DNA from: Rhizobiaceae bacterium
GTDB taxonomy: Bacteria; Pseudomonadota; Alphaproteobacteria; Rhizobiales; Rhizobiaceae
Assembly (NCBI GenBank): GCA_016742175.1
Contig: JACVCH010000003.1
Coordinates: 248,001 to 312,000 of the forward strand
DNA length: 64,000 nt
Direction: 5' to 3'
The first letter of the stretch is position 1. Each line of letters starts with the position of its first letter. Positions 42,167 through 52,215 of the stretch are shown piece by piece. Under the pieces are notes generated by a model. That model was given only the letters and a program-made list of their open reading frames with translations. It was not told the DNA's origin and did no database searches. A program made the position numbers and the translations under genes.

Positions 42167-43877
42167 AGCAATGCGTTTCTCTGGCGCCGCCCGGATGGGT
42201 GACGGCTCCCTCGCGCGCAGACCCCACGGTCTGCGCATATTTCCAGATCGCGCCGGACTGGTATCCGGTCTGGCGCGGCGTCCATTTCGCCCGGCGCTCG
42301 GCAAGCTCGGCGTCGCTCAGCGCCACCGACAATTCGCCGATCTCGGCATCGATCGTGATCATGTCGCCGTCGCGCAAAAGGCCGATCGCACCGCCCGTCG
42401 CAGCCTCGGGCCCGACATGGCCGATGCAAAAGCCGCGCGTCGCGCCCGAAAATCGGCCGTCGGTGATCAGAGCGACCTTGTCGCCCATCCCCTGTCCGTA
42501 GAGCGCGGCCGTCGTCGACAGCATCTCGCGCATGCCCGGCCCGCCTTTGGGGCCTTCATAGCGGATGACCAGAACCTCGCCTTCGCGATAAGTCCGGTCG
42601 GTGACGGCCGCAAAGCACTCCTCTTCCGAATCGAAGCAGCGCGCCGGACCCGTGAATTTGAGATTGCTCATGCCGGCCACCTTCACGATCGCGCCGTCGG
42701 GAGCCAGATTGCCCTTCAGGCCGACGACGCCCCCGGTCGCGGTGATCGGCCTGTTGGCCGGGCGCACCACGTCCTGCGCGTCGTTCCAGCGAACATGCTC
42801 CATGTTTTCGGCAACAGTACGGCCAGTGACCGTAAGGCAGTCGCCATGGAGGTAGCCATGCTCCAGCATGGTCTTCATCAGGAGCGGAATGCCACCGGCC
42901 TCGAACATGTCCTTGGCCACATAGCGGCCGCCAGGCTTCAAATCGGCGATGTAGGGCGTCTTCTCGAAGATGCGGGCGACGTCGAAGAGGTCGAACGCGA
43001 TGCCCGCCTCATGCGCGATCGCCGGTAGGTGCAGCGCGGCGTTTGTTGAACCGCCGGTCGCCGAGACGACCGCCGCCGCATTCTCCAGCGCCTTCAGCGT
43101 GACGATGTCGCGCGGCCGGATGTTCTTGGCGACCAGTTCCATCACCTTTTCGCCGGACGCATAGTTGAACCGGTCGCGCATCTCGTAGGGCGCCGGTGCG
43201 CCGCACGAATAGGGCAGCGCCAGCCCGATCGCCTCGGCGACTGTCGCCATCGTATTGGCGGTAAACTGAGCGCCGCAGGCGCCAGCGGACGGACACGCCG
43301 CCTGCTCGACTTCCAAAAGGTCTTCGTCGGAAATCGCGCCGACCGAATGCTGGCCGACAGCCTCGAAGACGTCCTGGATGGTGATCTGCCGCCCGCGCCA
43401 GGTGCCGGGCAGGATCGAGCCGCCATAGATGAATATCGACGGCACGTTGAGGCGGACCATGGCCATCATCATGCCCGGCAGCGACTTGTCGCATCCCGCA
43501 AGGCCGACCAGCGCATCGTAGGAATGACCGCGCATCGTCAGCTCGACCGAGTCGGCGATCACGTCGCGCGAGACGAGCGATGCCTTCATGCCCTGATGGC
43601 CCATCGCGATGCCGTCGGTGACGGTGATGGTACAGAATTCGCGCGGCGTGCCGTTGGCGGCTGCGACGCCCTTCTTGACCACCTGCGCCTGGCGCATCAG
43701 CGAGATGTTGCAGGGCGCTGCCTCGTTCCAGCACGAGGCAACGCCGACCAGCGGCTGCGCGATTTCGTCGGGCGACAGGCCCATCGCATAGAGGAACGAA
43801 CGGTGCGGCGCGCGTGCGGGACCGACGGTCACGTGTCGGCTGGGCAGCTTTGCCTTGGAGATTGCCTTGGCGTCCAT
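42153..43877 (-). CDS. ilvD: Dihydroxy-acid dehydratase
   Basis: 574 residues. IlvD dehydrates dihydroxy-acids in Val/Leu/Ile and pantothenate synthesis, using an Fe/S cluster. Cluster-type cysteines occur in [24 protein letters not shown] and [17 protein letters not shown], all conserved. The 3' end overlaps exoR. A terminator belonging to the upstream TerC gene lies before it, so ilvD-exoR is probably its own unit. Confidence 0.97.
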   Translation of the reverse strand: MDAKAISKAKLPSRHVTVGPARAPHRSFLYAMGLSPDEIAQPLVGVASCWNEAAPCNISLMRQAQVVKKGVAAANGTPREFCTITVTDGIAMGHQGMKASLVSRDVIADSVELTMRGHSYDALVGLAGCDKSLPGMMMAMVRLNVPSIFIYGGSILPGTWRGRQITIQDVFEAVGQHSVGAISDEDLLEVEQAACPSAGACGAQFTANTMATVAEAIGLALPYSCGAPAPYEMRDRFNYASGEKVMELVAKNIRPRDIVTLKALENAAAVVSATGGSTNAALHLPAIAHEAGIAFDLFDVARIFEKTPYIADLKPGGRYVAKDMFEAGGIPLLMKTMLEHGYLHGDCLTVTGRTVAENMEHVRWNDAQDVVRPANRPITATGGVVGLKGNLAPDGAIVKVAGMSNLKFTGPARCFDSEEECFAAVTDRTYREGEVLVIRYEGPKGGPGMREMLSTTAALYGQGMGDKVALITDGRFSGATRGFCIGHVGPEAATGGAIGLLRDGDMITIDAEIGELSVALSDAELAERRAKWTPRQTGYQSGAIWKYAQTVGSAREGAVTHPGGARETHCYADI

Positions 43878-44036
43878 TTCGCTCCTGACCGCCCCGGGCG
43901 GGCGGCTTCCTCCCGTTGGGCGAGAACGCGCCCTCGGAAATGCAGCATCTGGCCTGCGCCCGGTTTATGGCGGGAAATGGGCGCAGCCTCCTCGGCCATC
44001 TCTATAGCCCGGAACGGGTTGCCAGAGTGTTGCACC

Positions 44037-44069
44037 AAAAACACAAATCGCGCCACGAAGGGCGCGATC
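44037..44069 (-). terminator. Rho-independent terminator of the TerC-family gene
   Basis: On the minus strand, ATCGCGCC and GGCGCGAT arms around a short loop are followed by TTTGTGTTTTT. It lies between the TerC stop (44104) and the ilvD start. Confidence 0.75.
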
Positions 44070-44103
44070 TGCTTCAATAACGATTCATTAGCGACGTTTG
44101 GCG

Positions 44104-45072
44104 CTATTCGCCGTGTTTGGCCCGGTCGACCGCGGCCAGATGTTCCGGCGTCTCTTCGCCCTCGCCTTCCTTGATCAGCCAGGACAGCAGAACTGAACCC
44201 AGGATCAAGGCCGCAACGACGCTCAGCGAGAGTTCCGACGGCAGCTTGTACCAGTGCTGGATGATCATCTTGGCACCGACGAAGATCAGCACAAGCGAGA
44301 GACCGTGCTTCAGGAAGCGGAACTCGCGCATCATGCCGGAAAGCACGAAGAACAGAGCACGCAAGCCGAGGATGGCGAACACGTTCGACGAGAAGACGAT
44401 GAACGGGTCGTTGGAGATCGCCAGTACGGCCGGGATGGAATCGATCGCGAAGACGAGATCGGTCACCTCAACCGTCACGAGCACCAGGAACAGCGGCGTC
44501 ATGAACAGGACGCCGTTGCGGCGCGTCAGGAACTTGGAACCCTCATATTCCTCGGTCACGCGTCCTGTGGACCGCAACCACTTGACGACGCGGCTGTTGC
44601 CGGGATCGGCCATGTCGCCGTCATGCATCATCATCTTGTAGCCGGAATAGAGCAGGACGAAGCCCAGCAACGCACCGACCCACCAGAACTGATCAACGAG
44701 ATGGACGCCCGGCACGATGAGCGACAAGCGCATCACGATGGCGCCGACGATACCGTAGAAGAGCACGCGGTACTGCGCCTCGGCCGGGACCTTGAAGTAG
44801 GAGAAGATGAGCGCGATGACGAAGATGTTGTCGAGCGACAATGCCTGCTCGACGAGATAGCCGGTCAGGAACTCGGAGCCGCGCTGCCGGCCCTCGAAAT
44901 AGAAAATGCTCGCGGCAAACAGCATCGCCAGCGAAACATAGCCCGCGACCGTCAGAAACGCTTCGCGGGTCGTGATTACTCGATCCTTGCGATGAAGGAC
45001 GAAGAGATCGAAGAAAAGCACCAAGGCGACGAACGCCAGGAATCCGGGCCAGAGCCACTCGTGGTCAAACAT
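44104..45072 (-). CDS. TerC family integral membrane protein
   Basis: 322 residues with about nine membrane helices. The family hallmark acidic motifs within helices are visible: EQALSLDNIFVIALIF and EVTDLVFAIDSIPAVLAI. TerC/Alx proteins are linked to Mn2+ export, pH stress or metal loading of secreted enzymes. A longer form from 45126 adds 18 basic residues; I prefer the ATG at 45072 because it leads directly into the membrane domain. I looked for a yybP-ykoY Mn riboswitch upstream and saw none. Confidence 0.9.
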   Translation of the reverse strand: MFDHEWLWPGFLAFVALVLFFDLFVLHRKDRVITTREAFLTVAGYVSLAMLFAASIFYFEGRQRGSEFLTGYLVEQALSLDNIFVIALIFSYFKVPAEAQYRVLFYGIVGAIVMRLSLIVPGVHLVDQFWWVGALLGFVLLYSGYKMMMHDGDMADPGNSRVVKWLRSTGRVTEEYEGSKFLTRRNGVLFMTPLFLVLVTVEVTDLVFAIDSIPAVLAISNDPFIVFSSNVFAILGLRALFFVLSGMMREFRFLKHGLSLVLIFVGAKMIIQHWYKLPSELSLSVVAALILGSVLLSWLIKEGEGEETPEHLAAVDRAKHGE

Positions 45073-45236
45073 GATTTTGGGTTTTCGGGTAGCGCTGCGT
45101 CGGCGCGTCGTCGATCGGTCCGACATCGCAGGCGACGCCTCGCCTGCCAGAGGGGCCCGGCCCGTGTGACGAGGCTGAAAATGCGCCTAGTGCGCGCGAC
45201 ATACAAGATGCCGCGCGCATTTTCTTTGCCGGTCAG

Positions 45237-48200
45237 CTAGGCAGCGTCGCGAACCCGCGCAAGGGCGGTTTCCAACTTCGCCTTGGATTCCTTGAATTCG
45301 GCGAGCTTTTCACGCTCCGCCGCAACGATCTCGTCCGGCGCATTGGCGACGAACTTTTCGTTGGAAAGCTTCTTCTCGATCCGCTGCGCCTCGCCGTCCA
45401 GCTTGGCGATTTCCTTCGAAAGCCGGGCGGCTTCGGCCTGAAGGTCGATCAGATCGCCGAGCGGTAGACATGCCGTCGCCTCGCCGACGACGATCTGCGC
45501 CGCGCCCTTCGGCGCCTCGGCGGCAAAGCCGATATCGCCGACGCGTGCCAGGCGGCGGATCGCCGGATCGTGCCGGCCGAGCCGCTCGCGCGTCTGCGAA
45601 TTTCCGCCGACGACCACCAGCGGCGCGATCGCAGCCGGCGGCACGTTCATCTCCGAGCGGACGGAGCGGATGCCCGAGACGATGTCGATCAGCCAGTTGA
45701 TCTCCGCCGCCGCGTCCGCGTCCTCGAAATCGGCCTGCGGCCAGTCGGCATGGCAAAGCAGCGTGTCGCGCGTCGCCGTATGCGCCCAGAGCTCTTCCGT
45801 CATGTAGGGCATGAAGGGGTGGAGGAGCTTGTAAGTTTGCGACAGGACGTAAGCGGCAACCTTCTGGCTTTCAGATGCCATCAATTCAATTTCGGCTGGA
45901 GTTTTGCCGATCAGGAATTCCATGTCGCGCAGAATTTCCGGCTTCTCACGAAACATTGTCGCAAGATCATCCTTCTCGAAACGCATGTCCCGAGGCGGCC
46001 GACGTCCAGCATCATAAACCTTCTGCAGCGAACTATCTGCTATAAACACCGGCTTCAAAAGTTCCAGGTACCAGTCGCAGACCTGGTTCCAGACGAAGCG
46101 GTAGGCAGCCGCCGACGCCTCGTTGAAGCGGTAGGAGGTGATGCCGTCGGTGACGGCCTCGCTCGCGCGGGACAGTTCGGTCAGAATCCAGCGATTGACC
46201 GTGAGCTTGGCGTCTTCCGGCGCGAAGTCCGGATCGAGCGCAGCGCCGTTCATCTCGGCAAAGCGCGTGGCGTTCCAAAGCTTGGTGCCGAAATTGCGGT
46301 AGCCGGCGACGCGCGCCGGGTCGAGCCGCACGTCGCGCCCCTGCGCCGCCATGATCGCGAGCGTGAAGCGCAGCGCGTCGGCGCCGTATTCCTCGATCAG
46401 GTCGAGCGGGTCGATGACGTTGCCCTTCGACTTCGACATCTTGGCGCCGTTCTTGTCGCGAACGAGCGCATGGACGTAGACCGTGTGGAACGGTTCCTCA
46501 TCCATGAAGTGAAGACCCATCATCATCATCCGGGCAACCCAGAAGAAAATGATGTCGAAGCCCGTCACCAGAACGTCGGTCTGATAGTAGGTCTTGAGAT
46601 CCGGCGTCTTGTCCGGCCAGCCGAGCGTCGAGAACGGCCAGAGCGCGGAGGAGAACCACGTATCGAGCACGTCCTCGTCGCGGGTCAGGATGTCGCCGGG
46701 CTGGTAGTTCTCCAGCTTGTCCTCGACCCAGGCCTTCCACGGGCCTTCATGGGCGATGTAGTGCTGGATCGCCGCTTCCAGCGCCAATTCCTCGTCCTTC
46801 TCGACGAAGACCGTGCCGTCCGGCCCATACCAGGCGGGAATCTGGTGACCCCACCAGAGCTGGCGCGAGACGCACCAGGGCTGGATGTTCTCCATCCAGT
46901 CGAAATAGGTCTTTTCCCAGTTTTTGGGCACGAAATTGGTCCGCCCGTCGCGAACCGCCTCGATCGCCGGCTTGGCGAGCGTGGCGGCATCGGCGAACCA
47001 CTGGTCCGTCAGCATCGGCTCGATGACGACCCCCGAACGGTCGCCGAAGGGCTGCGTGACCTTGCGGCTGTCGACCAGCGGAACGGCATTGCCCTCGGCA
47101 TCCGTCGTCATGACGGCGAGACCCTCGGCGTTGATCTGCGCGACGATCCGCTCGCGCGCCTCGTAGCGGTCGAGCCCGCGATATTCGTCCGGGACGAGGT
47201 TGATCTCGTCCACCGTCGCCTCGTCCGGCAGGCGGCCGGAACGCACGATCTCGGCGGCCTGCGCGGCGCAGGTCGCGTAGTCCTCGCCGTCGGCGCGCAT
47301 CGCCGCCGTCAGGTCCATCAGCCGGTAGAGCGGAATGTCGTTGCGCTTGGCGACCTGGTAGTCGTTGAAGTCGTGCGCGCCGGTGATCTTCACCGCGCCG
47401 GAGCCGAATGCCGGGTCCGGATATTCGTCGGTGATGATCGGGATCAGGCGGCGATGTTCCTTCGGGCCGACCGGAATCTCGCACAATTTGCCGACGATCG
47501 GCGCATAGCGCTCGTCGGACGGATGCACCGCCACCGCGCCGTCGCCCAGCATCGTCTCCGGCCGCGTCGTGGCGATCGAGATGTAGTCGCGCGTCTCGCG
47601 TAGGACGACGTTCCCGTCCGCGTCCTTCTCGACATATTCATAGGTCTCGCCGCCGGCCAACGGATACTTGAAATGCCACATATGGCCGTCGACATCGCGG
47701 TTCTCGACTTCGAGGTCGGAGATCGCGGTCTCGAATTTCGGGTCCCAGTTGACCAGCCGCTTGCCGCGATAGATCAGCCCCTGCTTGTAGAGCGTGACGA
47801 AGACCTCGATGACGGCCTTCGACAGGCCCTCGTCCATCGTGAACCGCTCGCGCGCCCAGTCACACGACGCGCCGAGGCGCTTCAACTGGTGGATGATCGA
47901 CCCGCCGGACTGTTCCTTCCACGACCAGACGCGCGAAACGAACTCGTCGCGGCCCATGTCGCGGCGCGACAGGCCGCTCGCGGCAAGCTGGCGCTCGACG
48001 ACCATCTGCGTCGCGATGCCGGCATGGTCCATGCCCGGCTGCCACAGGACGTTCTTGCCGCGCATCCGCTCGAAGCGGACGAGGATGTCCTGCAACGTGT
48101 TGTTGAGCGCGTGCCCCATGTGGAGCGAGCCGGTCACGTTCGGCGGCGGAATGACGATGGTGAAGGCTTCAGCGCCCGGCTTGGAGCCGGCGCCGGCGCG

Positions 48201-48275
48201 GAAGGCGTCTTCCTCCTCCCACAGGCTGGCGATCTTCGGCTCGACGGCTTTGGCGTCGTAGGTCTTCTCAAGCAT
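45237..48275 (-). CDS. valS: Valine-tRNA ligase
   Basis: 1012 residues, longer than the usual ~950. It charges tRNA-Val and edits Thr. The HIGH-type motif is in PPNVTGSLHMGHALN, the KMSKS motif in KMSKSKGNVIDP, and a C-terminal coiled-coil arm (LQAEAARLSKEIAKLDGEAQRI) is present. Between KPVF and the conserved LLHPFMPYMTEELW of the anticodon domain is an insertion of about 50 residues, around residues 744-800, whose DNA has clearly lower GC than the flanks. No frameshift or stop is present, so the enzyme is probably functional. Confidence 0.97.
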   Translation of the reverse strand: MLEKTYDAKAVEPKIASLWEEEDAFRAGAGSKPGAEAFTIVIPPPNVTGSLHMGHALNNTLQDILVRFERMRGKNVLWQPGMDHAGIATQMVVERQLAASGLSRRDMGRDEFVSRVWSWKEQSGGSIIHQLKRLGASCDWARERFTMDEGLSKAVIEVFVTLYKQGLIYRGKRLVNWDPKFETAISDLEVENRDVDGHMWHFKYPLAGGETYEYVEKDADGNVVLRETRDYISIATTRPETMLGDGAVAVHPSDERYAPIVGKLCEIPVGPKEHRRLIPIITDEYPDPAFGSGAVKITGAHDFNDYQVAKRNDIPLYRLMDLTAAMRADGEDYATCAAQAAEIVRSGRLPDEATVDEINLVPDEYRGLDRYEARERIVAQINAEGLAVMTTDAEGNAVPLVDSRKVTQPFGDRSGVVIEPMLTDQWFADAATLAKPAIEAVRDGRTNFVPKNWEKTYFDWMENIQPWCVSRQLWWGHQIPAWYGPDGTVFVEKDEELALEAAIQHYIAHEGPWKAWVEDKLENYQPGDILTRDEDVLDTWFSSALWPFSTLGWPDKTPDLKTYYQTDVLVTGFDIIFFWVARMMMMGLHFMDEEPFHTVYVHALVRDKNGAKMSKSKGNVIDPLDLIEEYGADALRFTLAIMAAQGRDVRLDPARVAGYRNFGTKLWNATRFAEMNGAALDPDFAPEDAKLTVNRWILTELSRASEAVTDGITSYRFNEASAAAYRFVWNQVCDWYLELLKPVFIADSSLQKVYDAGRRPPRDMRFEKDDLATMFREKPEILRDMEFLIGKTPAEIELMASESQKVAAYVLSQTYKLLHPFMPYMTEELWAHTATRDTLLCHADWPQADFEDADAAAEINWLIDIVSGIRSVRSEMNVPPAAIAPLVVVGGNSQTRERLGRHDPAIRRLARVGDIGFAAEAPKGAAQIVVGEATACLPLGDLIDLQAEAARLSKEIAKLDGEAQRIEKKLSNEKFVANAPDEIVAAEREKLAEFKESKAKLETALARVRDAA

Positions 48276-48357
48276 GGGAAATTGTCCGCTCGTTCAGGCG
48301 TTTCGTGCGGACGGTAAACCGGAAGGCCAAAGCCAAGTCAACTGCGAGGAGAGCCCC

Positions 48358-49047
48358 TTAGCGGGACCCGCCGCGCGCCACGCGCTCGATCTCCTCGCGC
48401 ACGAGCCGCTCGACCAGCGTCGGCAGATTGTCGTCGAGCCATTCCTGCAGCATCGGGCGCAGCATGTCCTCGGCCATCTCGTCGAAGCTCTTGCGCCGGC
48501 TGGCGGCGAACGCGTTGGTCAGTTCGCCGAAGGAGGCCGCGACCTGCCGGCCGGTGTTCTCCGAGACGAGCGGCGAACGTGCGGTGCTGGGCTGGTCCGG
48601 CACATGCGCGGGCGCGGACGGCATTTCGATCGCCTGCGCTTCATGTTCGAGCGCGGCCTGCAATTCCTCAAACTCGGCCGCGAAATCGTCGGGCAGGTCG
48701 AACGCATCCGCCTCGGCTTGGAAAGGCGATTCCCGCGACAGCGGGTCGGCAGGCGCTTCGGCGGTTTCCTGCTCGTCGATCGGGTCCGCTACGAATGCCG
48801 ATGGAAGCTCTTCGGATTCCGTCGGTTCGGGCTGGTCGACATCCGCCGGACGCAGGAAGGAGACGACGTCCGAATTGGCGGGTTCGAGTACGGGTTCGTC
48901 GAGATCGTCGACGACGGGCTGAGCGGGCGCAGCACGGTCGAAGGCCGACGGCTTCTTCACCGTGTCGCTGTCCTCGATGATCCGCCGGATCGACGCGAGG
49001 ATTTCCTCCATCGAGGGTTCACGCTGTGCAGAAGACGCCTGTGCCAT
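48358..49047 (-). CDS. popZ: Cell-pole organising protein PopZ-like (DUF2497)
   Basis: 229 residues. The short N-terminal helix EPSMEEILASIRRIIEDSD and the C-terminal oligomerisation region MLRPMLQEWLDDNLPTLVE flank a long acidic Pro/Glu/Ala-rich linker, the PopZ architecture. PopZ forms polar condensates that tether ParB-origin complexes; in Rhizobiales it marks the growing pole. The ATG at 49047 (MAQASSAQREP) is the family start. It lies between tolC and valS, a conserved order. Confidence 0.9.
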   Translation of the reverse strand: MAQASSAQREPSMEEILASIRRIIEDSDTVKKPSAFDRAAPAQPVVDDLDEPVLEPANSDVVSFLRPADVDQPEPTESEELPSAFVADPIDEQETAEAPADPLSRESPFQAEADAFDLPDDFAAEFEELQAALEHEAQAIEMPSAPAHVPDQPSTARSPLVSENTGRQVAASFGELTNAFAASRRKSFDEMAEDMLRPMLQEWLDDNLPTLVERLVREEIERVARGGSR

Positions 49048-49126
49048 TTCTCGCCCCGTGCCTTTCGGCCTTTTCCCGCCGCCCACGCCAACATTCCGGC
49101 GACGAATCACGGATAGAGTAGCGGCA

Positions 49127-49155
49127 AGCCCCGGGAGAGAGAATCCCCCGGGGCT
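49127..49155 (-). terminator. GC hairpin downstream of tolC
   Basis: AGCCCCGGG and CCCGGGGCT are perfect 9-base arms with an 11-base loop, 43 bases after the tolC stop and before popZ. There is no T-run, so termination is only suggested. Confidence 0.4.
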
Positions 49156-49197
49156 CGATCACGAAGCTTTACACAGCTTTGATTCTAAACAGGAAGC

Positions 49198-50583
49198 CTA
49201 GCGCCCGTCCGGCGTGCGCGTGCCGTACCACTTGTCCTTGACGGCGTCGTAGTGCTCTTCCGGCTGGTGGAGCGTCACGGCAAGGCCGAGGCTGGAGGCG
49301 GTCAGGCGGCCGGCGGCCGACAGGATCGCGTAGCTCGCCACGACGACATCGCGCTCGGAGCTGGCCAGATTGATCTGCGCGTTGATCACGTCCGCCTGCG
49401 CGTTGAGGACGTCGAGCGTCGTGCGCTGGCCGACATTGCGCTCTTCGCTGACGCCGTTCAGCGCGAGATTTGCGGCCGAGACGAGCTGGCGGTTAGCGGA
49501 CGACGCCTCGCGGGCGGCGATATACTGCGTCCACGCGGCCGTAACCGCCTGGCGCACCTGGTCGCGCGTCACGTCGACCTCGATGCGCGCCTGGCCGAGC
49601 TGCTCCTTCGACTGGCGAACGAGACCGGATGCCCGGCCGCCCTGGTAGATCGGAATGGTCAGGTTGATGCCGACATTGGCTGAGTTGGTCGTCTCGGAAC
49701 CTGAGGAGAGGCCGACGCCCGGAAGGCCCGAGACCTGGCGGTCGGTATAGGTCGTGGACACGCCCGCCGACGCGGTGACGGCCGGCAGAAGCGCACCTTC
49801 GGCCGCCTTGACCGAGAAGCCGGCGGCATCGACGAGATGCTGGGTCGCCATGATCGCCGGATGTTGCGTGGCGGCAAGCGTATAGGCCGCATCGAGGCTC
49901 GGCGGCAGGAGATTGGTGAGCGGCCCGGCGGCATTCAGGTTCGACGGGTCCTCGCCGACGATCTGGCGATAGAGCGCACCGCTCGCCTGAACCTGCGCCC
50001 GTGCGGCGGCAAGCTGCGCGATGGCGGAGGCGCGGCTCGCATCGGCCTGCGCGACGTCCGTGCGCGTGCCTTCGCCGACCTCGAAGCGCGAATTCGCCGC
50101 GCGAACCTGCTCGCCGAGGAAGGCGAGGTTGCGTTCCTGCAAAGACGCGATCTGCCGGTCGCGGATGATGTCCATATAGGCGCTGGCGGCGTTGAACAGG
50201 ATGTTCTGCTCGGTGTTGCGCAGCGACTGCTGGGAAGCGCGCACATTGGCTTCCGCCGAGCGCACGTTGTTCGTCGTCTGGAAGCCGTCGAACAGCGACT
50301 GCTGGATCGAGACGCCGAACGAGCCGGTGAAGATGTCGGTGCCCGACTGGGTCTGGTAGTTGAGCTGACCCTGGCCGCCGACCGTCGGGCGCCAGCCCGA
50401 CTTGGCGATCGGCACCGTCTCGTCGGTGACGCGAACGCCCGCGCGCGCCGAATTCAGGCTCGCATTGTTTTCATACGCCTTCGCCAGCGCGCCCAGGATC
50501 GTCTCGGCATGCGCGGGAACGACTGTGATCAGCGCGGAGGATGCAAGAGCAGCGGAAAACAGGAAACGGCGAATTGGGAACAC
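49198..50583 (-). CDS. tolC: TolC family outer membrane protein
   Basis: 461 residues from a GTG at 50583, which has GGGTGG six bases upstream and gives a clean signal peptide (MFPIRRFLFSAALASSALIT...AHA). Two OEP repeats follow, as in type I secretion and efflux outer-membrane channels (VRQAVTAAWTQYIAARE; QTTLDVLNA-like TTLDVLNAQADVINA). The longer upstream open frame crosses the pcm gene and is not real. It lies downstream of pcm on the same strand. Confidence 0.93.
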   Translation of the reverse strand: MFPIRRFLFSAALASSALITVVPAHAETILGALAKAYENNASLNSARAGVRVTDETVPIAKSGWRPTVGGQGQLNYQTQSGTDIFTGSFGVSIQQSLFDGFQTTNNVRSAEANVRASQQSLRNTEQNILFNAASAYMDIIRDRQIASLQERNLAFLGEQVRAANSRFEVGEGTRTDVAQADASRASAIAQLAAARAQVQASGALYRQIVGEDPSNLNAAGPLTNLLPPSLDAAYTLAATQHPAIMATQHLVDAAGFSVKAAEGALLPAVTASAGVSTTYTDRQVSGLPGVGLSSGSETTNSANVGINLTIPIYQGGRASGLVRQSKEQLGQARIEVDVTRDQVRQAVTAAWTQYIAAREASSANRQLVSAANLALNGVSEERNVGQRTTLDVLNAQADVINAQINLASSERDVVVASYAILSAAGRLTASSLGLAVTLHQPEEHYDAVKDKWYGTRTPDGR

Positions 50584-50747
50584 GGATGACCACCCTCTTA
50601 AACATGCGCGAAGGCCAGTGGGAAATGGCCTGCCGCGCATAAAACCGCCCCAGCGATACCCGATTCGACCAGGCATGCCAGCTAGAGACTTTAGAAGATA
50701 GCGAAGAAACCCTGCCGAGAGGTTGCAGATTGGTAACAGGGGTCCGA

Positions 50748-51422
50748 TCAAAATTGGAAGGACGGAACCTTCTGGAACTCGGCCAGCGGCTTGATCGCGC
50801 AGTTGAAGGCGCGCCGGCTGGCGACGTTGCCGCTTTCCTTCAAAAAGAGCGTCGCACGGCCCGAATTGCCCTGGCCGACGACGGCGACGAGGCGCCCGCC
50901 ATCCCTCAACTGGTCGACCAGCGAGGCCGGAACATCGTCCACCGCGCCTTCGATGACGATGACGTCGAACGGCGCCTCCGAGGCGAGGCCTTCGGCAAGC
51001 GGCCCCTCGACGACGGCGACATTGTCGAAGCCGAGCCGGTTGAGCGCATCGGTCGCGGACGCGGCGAGATCCGCGTCGCTTTCGAGCCCGATCACCGAAC
51101 TGCCGATCTGCGACAGGATGGCGGCCGAATAGCCCGTCCCGCAGCCGACATCGAGGATGAAGTCGCCGGGCCGGATTTCGGCGAGCTGCAGCAGCTTGCC
51201 GAACGGCGAAGGCTCCATCAGGTAGCGTGCGGCCGCATCCTTGCGCGGTGCGGCGATCTCGATGTCCTCGTCGATATAGGCAAGCGCCTTGCGGCGTCCG
51301 GGCACGAATTCCTCGCGCGCCACGCCGGCCATGGCATCCAGCACGGCGACGTCGGAAACGTCGGTCGTGCGCAATTGCCCGTCGACCATCTTGCGCCGCT
51401 GCTCTGCATAATCGGAAGTCAT
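50748..51422 (-). CDS. pcm: Protein-L-isoaspartate O-methyltransferase
   Basis: 224 residues from the ATG at 51422. It methylates isoaspartyl residues in aged proteins. The SAM-binding motif I, ILDVGCGTGYSAAIL, and the family phrase RREFVP-like REEFVPGRRKALAY are present. The frame is open upstream through the tRNA-Cys gene, which cannot be coding. It precedes tolC with a 164-base spacer. Confidence 0.9.
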   Translation of the reverse strand: MTSDYAEQRRKMVDGQLRTTDVSDVAVLDAMAGVAREEFVPGRRKALAYIDEDIEIAAPRKDAAARYLMEPSPFGKLLQLAEIRPGDFILDVGCGTGYSAAILSQIGSSVIGLESDADLAASATDALNRLGFDNVAVVEGPLAEGLASEAPFDVIVIEGAVDDVPASLVDQLRDGGRLVAVVGQGNSGRATLFLKESGNVASRRAFNCAIKPLAEFQKVPSFQF

Positions 51423-51496
51423 CGCCGCCCTGCCCGCGCTCACATGCCGCATCGCTCGCGGCGCCTGTATTCCTGGGGCACGTCGTGGCACGCCGG

Positions 51497-51570
51497 TGGA
51501 GGCCTCGCCCGGAATCGAACCGGGGTGCAAGGATTTGCAGTCCTCTGCGTAACCACTCCGCCACGAGGCC
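51497..51570 (-). tRNA. tRNA-Cys (GCA)
   Basis: 74 bases with encoded CCA. The acceptor stem GGCCTCG pairs with CGAGGCC, the anticodon loop reads CTGCAAA (GCA), and the T-loop is GGTTCGATTCC. Confidence 0.97.
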
Positions 51571-51595
51571 ATCCGGGCGTCGCGCCCTGGGCGGT

Positions 51596-51624
51596 TCAAT
51601 AGGTTGAGGCCGATTTCGCGTCAA
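51596..51624 (-). promoter_or_regulatory. Sigma-70-type promoter of tRNA-Cys
   Basis: On the minus strand TTGACG (51619-51624) and TATTGA (51596-51601) are 17 bases apart and end 25 bases before the mature 5' end. Confidence 0.65.
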
Positions 51625-51795
51625 GCACCCGAATGCCGTTCTGAAAAATTTCCCAGCGCGTTCTGAATGACGTTTCGTTAACCCGCAACGTGGCCAACAA
51701 TGGCCAAGAGGTCGAATATAGATGGCAATAGACCAGCAACCGGTTGGACATTGCGGAAATGGCGCCGAAATGTCGGCGTTTCGAGGAGGTTGGCG

Positions 51796-52176
51796 ATGAA
51801 AATATACCTAGTTCTGGTGGCTGCACTCACCGCATCTACCCCGTCGTTTGCTCAAGACTGGACGGTTCAGGCCGAGCTTCCGTTCGAAATTTCTGTCGCG
51901 GGAGTCGATGAAGTCGAACAAAATGGCCTGACGTTTACGGTTGTCACCGCCAAGATCGTAAACGGTGAGCATTTCACCAATTCTCTGAGCATTTACTGTG
52001 AAGCCGAAAACGAAGGCGGCCACACTTGGGATGTAGTGGGGATAGCTCTTTCTCTATCGCCAAACGAAACGCGATCGGTGCGGTTAGTCAGCAGCAATGG
52101 CGACGATACCGGCTACTACGGCAAGCCAACAAAGGGCCGTTGCGAAGTTGCCGCCTTTGATGGTGGACTGAGGTAA
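51796..52176 (+). CDS. Small secreted protein of unknown function
   Basis: 126 residues. A Sec signal peptide (MKIYLVLVAALTASTPSFA, cut before Q) is preceded by a strong GAGGAGGT ribosome site at 51783-51790, which fixes the start. The mature part is beta-rich with two cysteines, Cys76 in YCEAENEGG and Cys116 in KGRCEVAAF, perhaps a disulfide. Its GC is noticeably lower than its neighbours, suggesting acquisition. I do not recognise a family. Confidence 0.75.
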   Translation: MKIYLVLVAALTASTPSFAQDWTVQAELPFEISVAGVDEVEQNGLTFTVVTAKIVNGEHFTNSLSIYCEAENEGGHTWDVVGIALSLSPNETRSVRLVSSNGDDTGYYGKPTKGRCEVAAFDGGLR

Positions 52177-52215
52177 GAACTTGCCCCACGACTTGCAGCT
52201 CCGAACGTAGATCAA

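Noticed and set aside
45073-45236. Possible yybP-ykoY manganese riboswitch before the TerC-family gene
   Set aside because: I looked for the conserved GGGGAGTAG-type core on the minus strand and did not find it.
45570-47603. Long plus-strand open frame opposite valS
   Set aside because: Antisense shadow; low-complexity Arg/Val-rich translation without motifs.
50584-51624. Upstream extension of the tolC frame to 808 residues
   Set aside because: It runs through pcm on the same strand in another frame; the GTG at 50583 has a ribosome site and signal peptide.
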